Shown piece by piece: positions 1 through 7,521 of a stretch of 64,000 nucleotides of DNA. The notes beneath the pieces are model-generated. The model worked only from the letters and a program-made list of their open reading frames with translations, was not told the origin of the DNA and made no database searches. The DNA is taken from positions 29,534-93,533 of the forward strand of contig CAYMGE010000012.1 of assembly GCA_964389925.1 (NCBI GenBank), given 5' to 3'. Each line of letters opens with the position of its first letter. Positions within the stretch are counted from its first letter, which is position 1. A program made the translations under genes and the position numbers. The DNA comes from CALECP01 sp964389925. Its GTDB lineage: Bacteria > Chloroflexota > Anaerolineae > Promineifilales > Promineifilaceae.

Positions 1-98
1 TTCACACCTACGTGCGACGGATTTTGAAAAAGCTAGATCAGCCCAATCGCACACAGGCTGTCCTCAACGCAACTCGTTCAGGGCTACTGAAGCGTTAA
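1..98 (+). CDS. C-terminal end of a LuxR-type HTH regulator (partial)
   Basis: The reading frame that begins at base 3 runs for 31 codons to a TAA at 96-98. Its residues include YVRRILKKLDQPNRTQAV, which matches the recognition-helix end of LuxR/NarL-type helix-turn-helix domains (compare NHVHNILKKLQVRNR in the two complete LuxR-type proteins further along this window). The gene starts outside the window, so the N-terminal domain and the signal it senses cannot be described. The assignment rests on this one motif. Confidence 0.6.
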   Translation, partial: HTYVRRILKKLDQPNRTQAVLNATRSGLLKR

Positions 99-169
99 GT
101 CACAAGATAATAGTGAAAACTCGGCCGAAAAATTGGACACAACCCTAATCGGTGGTACGATCTCTTTTG

Positions 170-190
170 TAATATATCAGTGATATATCA
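170..190. promoter_or_regulatory. Predicted GntR operator, copy 1 (tandem half-repeats)
   Basis: TAATATATCA at 170-179 and the perfect palindrome TGATATATCA at 181-190 lie 11 bp apart, one DNA turn, ending three bases before the GntR start codon. The same arrangement recurs at 2504-2524. This suggests autoregulation by the adjacent GntR protein; binding is inferred. Confidence 0.6.
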
Positions 191-193
191 GCA

Positions 194-841
194 ATGTCAT
201 TAAGCACTCAGGCCTATACAACGATTAAGCAACAGATTGTCACACTGCAACTTCGGCCGGGTGCGGTGATCGATGAGAACGCCCTACGTGCTAACTTAGG
301 GTTGGGGCGCACGCCAATCCGCGAGGCACTACAGCGACTCAATCGTGAACAGCTAGTCAATATCATCCCGCGTCGTGGCACATTTGTTAGCGACATCAAC
401 ATGGCAGACTTGCCACTACTTTACGAGACTCGCGCCGTTCTCGAACGGCACACGGCCGAGTTAGCCGCGCTACGTGGGACACAAGCACATTGGGACGACA
501 TGGCAGACGTGCTTGATGAAGCGACATTGGCACAAACTTTGCCAAATCGCGCCAACCACATGATCGAAATCGATCAACGCTGTCATGAAATTATGTATGC
601 AGCGGCAGCAAATCACTTTTTGACGGATACTCTGACGCAACTTTATGCACAAAGTCACCGCCTATGGCATATTTACCTTTCTAAGGTGGACACGATGCAG
701 CAGGCAGTTTTGGGACATCGTGAGATTCTGCACGCGCTGAGTTCGGCCGATGCCGCACGTGCTGGTGACTTAATGGAAAAACATATCCGCTCCTTCCAAG
801 CCGAAATTGAAGCGGCAATCGTGAGCGAGCTTAAACTATAG
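194..841 (+). CDS. GntR-family transcriptional regulator (FadR/FCD type)
   Basis: This 215-residue protein has an N-terminal winged helix typical of GntR regulators, with the hallmark stretch RTPIREALQRL at about residues 39-49 and PRRGTFV just after it. The remaining residues are helical and fit the FCD ligand-binding domain; acidic and His residues around 130-180 could bind a metal or carboxylate. The start codon follows directly on a palindromic repeat, so the protein may repress its own gene. Only 65 bp separate it from the methyltransferase gene downstream, and an identical operator-like pair precedes the flavoprotein gene at 2765. It is therefore likely the local controller of the methylated-amine genes; the effector is unknown. 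Confidence 0.85.
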   Translation: MSLSTQAYTTIKQQIVTLQLRPGAVIDENALRANLGLGRTPIREALQRLNREQLVNIIPRRGTFVSDINMADLPLLYETRAVLERHTAELAALRGTQAHWDDMADVLDEATLAQTLPNRANHMIEIDQRCHEIMYAAAANHFLTDTLTQLYAQSHRLWHIYLSKVDTMQQAVLGHREILHALSSADAARAGDLMEKHIRSFQAEIEAAIVSELKL

Positions 842-890
842 TGGCTAGTTGCTGGTAGCTAGTGAAGATAGCTTCTTACTAGCCACTAGC
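842..890. repeat. Heptamer repeat with inverted arms (TTGCTAG family)
   Basis: Directly after the GntR stop codon the DNA can be cut into seven-base units: TGGCTAG, TTGCTGG, TAGCTAG, then two spacer units, TACTAGC and CACTAGC. The two halves are complementary and can form a hairpin. The unit TTGCTAG recurs four times in tandem at 29676-29703. It sits in the gap before the methyltransferase gene. Confidence 0.6.
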
Positions 891-906
891 CCCTTTTGAG
901 GCAAAA

Positions 907-2430
907 ATGGGACGTACACGCAGAAGACGGCGCGACAAATCGGCCGCTAAAAAAGCAGCACAGACCGCTAAAATCACCCAACCCGTACATAGCATGATGG
1001 TCTATGAGGTGTTGAGTCAAGAGGGGGTTGAGCGCGTTGACGACGTATCGATGCAGATTTTAGAGGAGATCGGCATTGATTTTTACGATGATGAATGCCT
1101 TGCCATCCTCAAAGAAAATGGAGCAATCGTCAAAGGCGAGACAGTATTTTTTGATCGAAATCTCGTCAGAGAGTGGATCGGCAAAGCACCAAGCCAGTTT
1201 ACACAACTGGCGCGTAATCCAGAGCGCAATGTTCAGATCGGCGGCAATAAGATGTGCTTTGCACCTGTCTATGGGCCTCCGTTTGTATACGATAGGGAGC
1301 GCGGCCGACGTGAAGCCAAGATGGTCGATTTTGAGAACTTTATCAAGTTGACCTACATGACTCCCTATCTACATCACAGTGGCGGAACGGTCTGTGAGCC
1401 GACGGACACCGAACGCCACACGCGCCACCTTGACATGGTTTACGCGCACATGAAGTACAGCGATAAGCCCTTCATGGGGTCCGTGACAAGCCAGCTAAAC
1501 GCTCGTCACACGATAGAGCTATGCGAAATCCTGTATGGTGCAGACGCGATCCGTGAAAATCCAGCCACCGTTTCGCTCATCAACGTCAGCAGCCCACGTC
1601 GCTATGATGACCGCATGTTGGGTGCGATGAAGGAATACGCCAAGGCACGTCAAGCGGTCTTGATGAGTCCCTTTATTCTGTCGGGTGCGATGTCCCCTGT
1701 CTCGGTTGCTGGCACGGCGGCGCAAATCAATGCAGAGGCATTGGCTGGAATTGCGTTAGTTCAGATGATTTGTCCGGGCAGCCCTGTGATCTATGGCGCG
1801 TTTCAGACGAATATCGACTTGCAGAGCGGTGCGCCTGTCTTTGGCTCGGCCGAATCTCAGCACGCCCTCTACTGCACTGCCCAACTCGCCCGTTATCACA
1901 ATCTCCCTGTCCGCAGCGGCGGCATGTTTGCCAGCAGCAAAATCGCCGATGCACAAGCCGCCTATGAATCAACCATCGTCATGCAAGCCGCCATGCACGG
2001 GCGCATCAACTTCGTCCTACACGCCGCTGGCTGGCTCGAAGGTGGACTCGCAGCGGGCTATGAAAAGTTCGTCATGGACACCGAAGTGCTTGGCATGATG
2101 CACCGCTTCTTAGAGCCAATTGATTTGAGCGACGAAGCGTTCGCCATGGATTCCCAACGTACGGTTCCACCCGGTGGTCATCATCTGGGTACGGATCACA
2201 CGATGCGAAACTTCCGTGATGCGTTCTTTCGCAGCGATCTGTTTGATTACAATTCGGCCGAACAGTGGCTCGAAGAAGGCGGCAAAACATCCGAAGCGGT
2301 CGCCAATACACGCTACAAAAAGCTGCTCCGCGAATACGAAGCCCCGCCGCTCGATCCCGCCATCGATGAAGCCCTCAACGACTACATGGCACGCACGAAG
2401 CCAACTATTTCGCTAGACAACGGTGGTTAG
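907..2430 (+). CDS. MttB-family (non-pyrrolysine) corrinoid-type methyltransferase
   Basis: The 507-residue protein belongs to the trimethylamine methyltransferase family (COG5598). Recognisable stretches include MQILEEIGIDFYDDECLAIL near residue 47, MSPFILSGAMSPVSVAGTAA in the middle, and VRSGGMFASSKIADAQAAYE. There is no in-frame amber codon, so it is a member without pyrrolysine, like the glycine-betaine methyltransferase relatives. Known family members transfer a methyl group from a quaternary or tertiary amine to a corrinoid protein. No corrinoid protein or reductase gene is next to it here, so its methyl acceptor is not identified. The first 25 residues are very basic (RRRRRDK) and look like an added tail. 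It lies between the GntR gene and a flavoprotein that would act on demethylated amines. Confidence 0.88.
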   Translation: MGRTRRRRRDKSAAKKAAQTAKITQPVHSMMVYEVLSQEGVERVDDVSMQILEEIGIDFYDDECLAILKENGAIVKGETVFFDRNLVREWIGKAPSQFTQLARNPERNVQIGGNKMCFAPVYGPPFVYDRERGRREAKMVDFENFIKLTYMTPYLHHSGGTVCEPTDTERHTRHLDMVYAHMKYSDKPFMGSVTSQLNARHTIELCEILYGADAIRENPATVSLINVSSPRRYDDRMLGAMKEYAKARQAVLMSPFILSGAMSPVSVAGTAAQINAEALAGIALVQMICPGSPVIYGAFQTNIDLQSGAPVFGSAESQHALYCTAQLARYHNLPVRSGGMFASSKIADAQAAYESTIVMQAAMHGRINFVLHAAGWLEGGLAAGYEKFVMDTEVLGMMHRFLEPIDLSDEAFAMDSQRTVPPGGHHLGTDHTMRNFRDAFFRSDLFDYNSAEQWLEEGGKTSEAVANTRYKKLLREYEAPPLDPAIDEALNDYMARTKPTISLDNGG

Positions 2431-2503
2431 ACTTTATGACAAGTTGTCAATAAGTCCCATCCCACTATTGGCAACTACAATTGATTAAGTTAGAATTTTC
2501 TCG

Positions 2504-2524
2504 TGATATATCTGTGATATATCA
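2504..2524. promoter_or_regulatory. Predicted GntR operator, copy 2
   Basis: TGATATATCT at 2504-2513 and TGATATATCA at 2515-2524 repeat with an 11 bp period, as at 170-190. The site lies about 240 bp before the flavoprotein start at 2765 and 75 bp after the methyltransferase stop. It probably marks a second promoter under the same GntR regulator. Confidence 0.6.
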
Positions 2525-2560
2525 CCAAAGTCTCAATAAAATATGCTCATATGGGAAACA

Positions 2561-2647
2561 AGGTGAAGAAGAAAGAAAGAAAGAAAGAAAGAAAAAGAGA
2601 AAGAGGTAAAGACAGTTCTTTTTCTTTCTCTTTCTTCTTTTTCACCT
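2561..2647. repeat. Purine/pyrimidine hairpin with GAAA microsatellite
   Basis: AGGTGAA at 2561 opens a long run of GAAA repeats to about 2606; after a ten-base loop the complementary TTTC-rich run ends with TTCACCT at 2641-2647. The two arms form an imperfect hairpin of about 30 bp in the 334 bp gap between the methyltransferase and flavoprotein genes. The gap otherwise holds operator copy 2 and a TCGGCCGA at 2696; no gene is seen. Confidence 0.6.
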
Positions 2648-2764
2648 ATTTGCCTATAAGAGCGATAAAATATTAGTTACGAAAATAATAGCAACTCGGC
2701 CGACATGGATAATTCACGACGCGAATCTGCCGACACGCTACCCTATCAGAGAAGGTATTTAAGA

Positions 2765-5278
2765 ATGAGTGATTTCCCAACGAGTGCAAAAGTTGTTGTC
2801 ATCGGTGCGGGCATCGTCGGCAACGGACTTGTTTACCATTTAGCTAAATTGGGCTGGACGGACATCGTCCAGATCGACAAGGGGCCACTGCCTAATCCCG
2901 GTGGCTCGACAGGCCACGCCTCTAACTTCATCTTTCCCGTTGACCACAACAAAGAGATGGTGCAACTGACCGAGGACAGCACCCGCCAATACAAAGAGTT
3001 GGGCGTTCACACGACCAGCGGCGGTATTGAAGTGGCGCGTACCGAAGCCCGAATGGAGGAGCTGCGCCGCCGTATGGCTTCTGCCAAAACGTATGGGATC
3101 GAAGGACACATGTTGACCCCCGCAGAGGTCAAAGAGTTGGTCCCATTCATTAATGAGGAGATCATTCTCGGTGGTTTTTATTGTCCTTCGGTCGGCGTAG
3201 TCGATTCATTGCGGGCTGGAACGTTGATGCGTGAGTATGCGCTTGAGCAAGGCGTTTTGTCCACACACGCGAACGTTGAAGTGCTGGACATGACTGTGAA
3301 AGACGGCGCAATCAAAGCAGTTGTGACGGATAAAGGCACAATTGAGACTGAGTATTGTGTGATTGCGACAGGCTGCTGGAGTCCGAAACTGGCTGCAATG
3401 GCTGGCGCGACGATTCCGCTGACTCCTGCCGTACATCAAATGATCTCTGTCGGGCCGATCCCGATTTTGCAGGATGCGCCGGGCGAAATCAGCTTCCCCA
3501 TCGTGCGTGACATGGACACGTTCTGCTATGAGCGTCAGCATGGTGGCGACATGGAAGTGGGGTCTTATGCCCATCGGCCGATTCTCATGCGTGCCGAAGA
3601 CATCCCTTCTATCGCCGAATCAAAATTGTCTCCCACTGAACTCCCCTTCACTGAAGATGATTTCGACCCACAACTCGAACAAGCGTATGAGTTGATGCCC
3701 AACATTTTGGGGAATGAAAACGCGGGCATTCGCTACGCCATCAATGGCCTTTTGTCATTGACTCCAGACGGGTTCCCGCTCATTGGCGAAACGGAAGTTA
3801 AGAAGCTGTGGTCGGCCGCTGCGATTTGGATCAAGGAAGGGCCGGGCGCAGCGCGGATGACGGCCGAGTTGATGACACGGGGCTGGTCAGAAATCGACTC
3901 CCATCACTCAGAAATCTCGCGCTTCTACGATTACGCTCGCAGCAACCATCATGTCACCTCGCGTGCCAATGAGCATTTCAACAAAACATACGGCATCGTG
4001 CATCCCCGCGAACAGTGGGAGAGCAATCGCTACGTGCGCGTCAGCCCCTTCTTCCCACGTGAAAAAGAACTTGGCGCAGTCTTTTTTGAAACGGCTGGCT
4101 GGGAACGCCCACAATGGTATGAATCAAACGCACACCTCGTTGAAAAGTATGGGGAGCGCGTCAACAAGCGTGAACACGAGTGGGATGCTCGCTGGTGGTC
4201 GCCCATCATCAACGCAGAACACCTCAACATGCGCGAGAATTGCGCGATGGTTGATCTGACCGCGTTCGCCATTTTCGATTTCAAAGGCCCCGGCACGCTC
4301 GACTTCATGCAGAAGATGTGTACCAATCAGATGAATGTGAAGATCGGCCGCTCAGTCTACACCCCTGTCCTGTTGCCAAACGGTGGCTTCAAAATGGACA
4401 TCACCGTGTTACGTCTCGGCAAACAACATTTCCGTGTTATCACGGGTGGCGGCGACGGTGGGCGCGACAAGGCATTCTTTGAAGAACACCTACCAGAAGA
4501 TATGTCTTGCCAACTGCACGACATGACCTCTGGAACCTGCACAATCGGTTTATGGGGGCCGAATGCACGCAAAGTTCTTGAGAAACTAACAACCGATGAC
4601 GTGAGCAACGAGGGAATTCCTTACGGCTCATGGAAAAAGATCCGCATTCACGGCATTCCCGCCATCGCGTTCCGCATCTCTTACGTCGGCGAACTCGGCT
4701 GGGAAATCACGTTTAACACTGAACACGGTCTCCGTGCATGGGACTACATCTATGAAGCGGGTCAAGAGTTTGGCATTGCGCCAGCGGGCATCGGCGTTTA
4801 TGGCGGCACGGGTCGTCTCGAAAAAGGGTATCGCTTGATCGGGGCGGAACTCGAATCCCACTATAGCCCCGTTGAGGCTGGGCTGGCACGTCGCCGCGTC
4901 AAAAAGCAAGATTTCATCGGCAAAGAGGCATACCTCAAGGCGCGTGAATCTGAGCCAGACACCATCATGTGTACGCTGACAGTTGACGACCACACCTCAA
5001 AATCTGGCATCCGTCGCTTTATGCAAGGTGGCGAACCACTCTGCACGCTCGACGGCGAACGCATCGAGGACAGCCATGGTCGGCCGTGCTACGTCACCTC
5101 CGCAGGCGCAGGCCCCTCTGTCGGCAAGTTCCTCTTGTTGGGCTACTTGCCAAAAGAACATGCCGTCGAAGGCAACAACCTGCTCGTCGAATATATGATG
5201 GAACAATATCCCGTCACTGTTGCCATTGCGGGCAGCACGCCGTTGTTTGATCCGAACAATGAGCGGATGAAGGCATAA
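2765..5278 (+). CDS. Dimethylglycine/sarcosine dehydrogenase-like FAD and folate protein
   Basis: This 837-residue protein joins an N-terminal DAO-type FAD oxidoreductase (GAGIVG at 14-19) to a C-terminal GcvT-like aminomethyltransferase half, the architecture of dimethylglycine and sarcosine dehydrogenases. The segment GGSTGHAS keeps a His at 51 where dimethylglycine dehydrogenase attaches FAD covalently. Known relatives oxidise an N-methyl group, pass the one-carbon unit to tetrahydrofolate and give electrons to ETF, and both ETF subunits follow. I start at 2765 because GAAGG lies nine bases upstream; an earlier ATG at 2705 has no ribosome site. The likely pathway is stepwise demethylation of betaine-type compounds. 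Dimethylglycine, sarcosine or another secondary amine cannot be told apart from sequence alone. Confidence 0.88.
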   Translation: MSDFPTSAKVVVIGAGIVGNGLVYHLAKLGWTDIVQIDKGPLPNPGGSTGHASNFIFPVDHNKEMVQLTEDSTRQYKELGVHTTSGGIEVARTEARMEELRRRMASAKTYGIEGHMLTPAEVKELVPFINEEIILGGFYCPSVGVVDSLRAGTLMREYALEQGVLSTHANVEVLDMTVKDGAIKAVVTDKGTIETEYCVIATGCWSPKLAAMAGATIPLTPAVHQMISVGPIPILQDAPGEISFPIVRDMDTFCYERQHGGDMEVGSYAHRPILMRAEDIPSIAESKLSPTELPFTEDDFDPQLEQAYELMPNILGNENAGIRYAINGLLSLTPDGFPLIGETEVKKLWSAAAIWIKEGPGAARMTAELMTRGWSEIDSHHSEISRFYDYARSNHHVTSRANEHFNKTYGIVHPREQWESNRYVRVSPFFPREKELGAVFFETAGWERPQWYESNAHLVEKYGERVNKREHEWDARWWSPIINAEHLNMRENCAMVDLTAFAIFDFKGPGTLDFMQKMCTNQMNVKIGRSVYTPVLLPNGGFKMDITVLRLGKQHFRVITGGGDGGRDKAFFEEHLPEDMSCQLHDMTSGTCTIGLWGPNARKVLEKLTTDDVSNEGIPYGSWKKIRIHGIPAIAFRISYVGELGWEITFNTEHGLRAWDYIYEAGQEFGIAPAGIGVYGGTGRLEKGYRLIGAELESHYSPVEAGLARRRVKKQDFIGKEAYLKARESEPDTIMCTLTVDDHTSKSGIRRFMQGGEPLCTLDGERIEDSHGRPCYVTSAGAGPSVGKFLLLGYLPKEHAVEGNNLLVEYMMEQYPVTVAIAGSTPLFDPNNERMKA

Positions 5279-5286
5279 AAGCGGGT

Positions 5287-5345
5287 ATTCGGTAATCGGT
5301 ATTCGGTCATATCAACCGAATACCGAACACCGAACACCGAATACC
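5287..5345. repeat. Heptamer repeat forming a hairpin upstream of etfB
   Basis: Seven-base units ATTCGGT, AATCGGT, ATTCGGT are followed by one spacer unit (CATATCA) and then ACCGAAT, ACCGAAC, ACCGAAC, ACCGAAT. The right half is the reverse complement of the left, so transcripts can fold into a strong hairpin. It ends five bases before the etfB start and leaves no room for an ordinary ribosome binding site. Confidence 0.75.
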
Positions 5346-5350
5346 AATTT

Positions 5351-6121
5351 ATGAACGTATTAGTTAGTGTGAAACGAGTTCCCGCAACGGGAGCAAAAAT
5401 TACCCTCGCGGCCGACGAGCAGATGATCGACACGAGCTATCTGTCGTTTACGGTCAGCCCACATGAGGAGTGTGCCGTCGAGGAGGCGGTGCAGATCGTC
5501 AAGAAGCATGGCGGCAAATCGACTGTATTGACGCTAGGCGAGCCAGATGCGGAAGCTCAATTGCGCTATGCGATGGCAATGGGCGTGGATGCGGCCGTGC
5601 ATGTCGTGACAGAGGAAGGGGAAGATTGGGGACCTATTCCAACAGCAGAGGCATTGACACAGGTGATCCGCGATGTGGAGGCAAAGGGTGAAAAGTTTGA
5701 TCTGCTGCTGTTTGGGAATGAATCGGCCGATTCCGGCGGTTATCAGGTCGGCATCCGCGTCGCCCATGCGCTCGGACTCCCCTGCGTCACGGGTGTGAAA
5801 TCAATCGAGTTTGAAGATGATAAGGTGATTGCCAAACGTGAAGCTGGCGGCGGTGGCTGGGAAATCTACGAAGTGCCAATGCCCGCGATGATTACCGTTA
5901 AAGAAGGGCTGAACCTGCCACGCTATCCATCCGTTCCGGGTCGGCTACGGGCAAAGCGCAAGAAAGTTGAGACAGTGCGCTATGAACGCGGTGAGGATGG
6001 CTTAAAGAAAGTGCGTCTGCTAACCCCACCAGACGATGGCAGTCAAGTTGAAATTTTGGGGCATGGGCCTGATGCGGCCGCAAAAGTCGTCGATTTGTTG
6101 GAACAGTTGGAGCTGACATGA
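5351..6121 (+). CDS. etfB: Electron transfer flavoprotein beta subunit
   Basis: The 256-residue protein begins MNVLVSVKRVP and contains the ETF-beta signature around VKEGLNLPRYPSVPGRLRAK (about 192-211). ETF-beta binds AMP and, with the alpha subunit, accepts electrons from flavin dehydrogenases. Here the donor is likely the dehydrogenase encoded just upstream, and the final acceptor would be the quinone pool through an ETF:quinone oxidoreductase that is not in this window. No purine-rich ribosome site precedes the ATG; a heptamer-repeat hairpin occupies that position instead. The stop codon overlaps the etfA start by four bases, which implies coupled translation. Confidence 0.93.
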   Translation: MNVLVSVKRVPATGAKITLAADEQMIDTSYLSFTVSPHEECAVEEAVQIVKKHGGKSTVLTLGEPDAEAQLRYAMAMGVDAAVHVVTEEGEDWGPIPTAEALTQVIRDVEAKGEKFDLLLFGNESADSGGYQVGIRVAHALGLPCVTGVKSIEFEDDKVIAKREAGGGGWEIYEVPMPAMITVKEGLNLPRYPSVPGRLRAKRKKVETVRYERGEDGLKKVRLLTPPDDGSQVEILGHGPDAAAKVVDLLEQLELT

Positions 6122-7089
6122 TTTTAACATTGATTGAACACGAACAAGATGTCATCAACAAAGCGACGCTAGAGGCGTTGACGTTTGCGCGTGGGCTAGC
6201 AGCAGAGGCAGATGTCCCGCTCACAGCCTTGCTCTGCGGCGGTGATGTCTATGAATTTGAAGATGTGTTGACAGAGTACGGGGTTGCAACCGTTTATCAT
6301 AGCGATGATGATCGTCTCGATGAGTTTGCGCCCGACGCATGGGCGGCGTGCATTGCACACGTCATCGACGAAGAAGACGTAACGGCGGTGATTACAGGCG
6401 GAACGGAACGTGCCAATGAAGTATTGGGGCGAGCGGCTGCGCGGCTCAACATGCCGATGTGCGCGAATGTCTTATCGGCCGAAATCGACGACGACACCTG
6501 TACCGTCCAGCGCGTGCGCTGGGGCGGCAGTCTATTTGAGGATGCCACGCTCGATGGTGATGTCAAGCTGATGTCGGTTGCCCTGCACTCGCTCGAAGGC
6601 GTGCCAGAAGAAGGTGAAGACGAAGTCGAAATTGAGGATATTGACGTTGAGTTTGGCGACAATGACTTTTTGGTGAAGATAGTCGACCGAGTCGTCCCTG
6701 AGAAAGAAGGTATTTCGCTGGCAGATGCGCCTGTCGTCGTCAGCGGCGGTCGTGGCGTGGGCGGCGAGAAGGCGTTTGATCCGCTCTATGAGTTGGCTGA
6801 GTTGCTTGAGGGAGCTGTAGGGTGTTCGCGTGCCGTAACGAATCATGGCTGGCAACCACACGCCAATCAGGTTGGACAGACCGGCGTGCGCGTTGCGCCG
6901 ACAATCTACTTTGCCTGTGGCATCAGCGGTGCGAGTCAGCACATGGCTGGTTGTGCTGGCAGCAAATATATTTTAACCATCAACAAAGACCCCGAAGCAC
7001 CAATTTTGGCGCGGTCACACTATGCGGTGATAGGGGATTTGCATGAGGTTGTGCCGGCGATTTCGGCCGAAATCAAGGCACGTCGTTAA
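6118..7089 (+). CDS. etfA: Electron transfer flavoprotein alpha subunit
   Basis: This 323-residue protein has the alpha-subunit FAD domain: VVSGGRGVGG near 222 and the FAD-binding signature region with QVGQTG, ACGISGASQHMAG and TINKDPEAPI between about 265 and 305. It starts inside the etfB stop (ATGA overlap). The N-terminal half matches the nucleotide-binding-like fold, with an acidic stretch of Glu and Asp around 160-185. It is the last gene of the run, since a strong terminator follows 33 bases after the stop. Together with EtfB it should carry electrons away from the dimethylglycine-dehydrogenase-like enzyme. Confidence 0.93.
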   Translation: MILTLIEHEQDVINKATLEALTFARGLAAEADVPLTALLCGGDVYEFEDVLTEYGVATVYHSDDDRLDEFAPDAWAACIAHVIDEEDVTAVITGGTERANEVLGRAAARLNMPMCANVLSAEIDDDTCTVQRVRWGGSLFEDATLDGDVKLMSVALHSLEGVPEEGEDEVEIEDIDVEFGDNDFLVKIVDRVVPEKEGISLADAPVVVSGGRGVGGEKAFDPLYELAELLEGAVGCSRAVTNHGWQPHANQVGQTGVRVAPTIYFACGISGASQHMAGCAGSKYILTINKDPEAPILARSHYAVIGDLHEVVPAISAEIKARR

Positions 7090-7121
7090 GACACTACTAC
7101 ACACCCATCAACTCAACAAAA

Positions 7122-7146
7122 ACCCGCTGTGACAGCGGGTTTTTTA
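7122..7146 (+). terminator. Rho-independent terminator after etfA
   Basis: ACCCGCTG, a three-base loop and CAGCGGGT form a perfect stem at 7122-7140, followed at once by a run of T. It closes the methyl-catabolic unit. Confidence 0.9.
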
Positions 7147-7338
7147 TTGTAAATCAGCTTCGTAATTGTTTGTAATCATTTTGTCATCTACTTCTCGTTT
7201 AGGCTAATCTGTCTCCTGTTATCCTTGCGACATAATGTAATGAGACAACCTCTCTAATACACAACCAAAAAATCGTTGAGTTCCTATAGGACAATGCGCG
7301 CCCTTAACGGTTTTTTCCAGCAAGTAAGGAAGAAACTG

Positions 7339-7494
7339 ATGTCAACGATTAAAAAACAACAAAAACGAGTTCTACTTTGGGTTGCGGCAGCTTTGTTTGC
7401 CTTTAGTTTGGCAAGTGCGCCTGTTATGACGGGATCGGCCGAAGCTGCCTGTTCAGTTTATTGTGTTGGGACAACCGGTCTTGGCGGTGACTAA
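7339..7494 (+). CDS. Small secreted Cys/Gly peptide precursor (51 residues), peptide 1
   Basis: I do not recognise a family. The 51-codon frame starts at an ATG with TAAGGA nine bases upstream. A basic start (KKQQKR) and a hydrophobic core (LLWVAAALFAFSLASA) are followed by a clear signal-peptidase-like site SAEA. Cleavage would release ACSVYCVGTTGLGGD, fifteen residues with two cysteines. An in-frame TTG at 7276 would give a longer form without a ribosome site. The gene has its own terminator, which lies inside the 3' end of the opposite TPR gene. The tail-to-tail pairing with a TPR/NB-ARC pair, and a similar peptide beside a second TPR regulator at 17.7 kb, suggest a signalling or bacteriocin-like peptide. 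Function is inference. Confidence 0.65.
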   Translation: MSTIKKQQKRVLLWVAAALFAFSLASAPVMTGSAEAACSVYCVGTTGLGGD

Positions 7495-7521
7495 ATAGAC
7501 TAAAGTCCTTATAAGATACGC

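Noticed and set aside
2705..2764. Upstream ATG adding 20 residues to the flavoprotein
   Set aside because: No ribosome site, and the added residues precede a normal FAD-domain start; the ATG at 2765 has GAAGG at the right distance.
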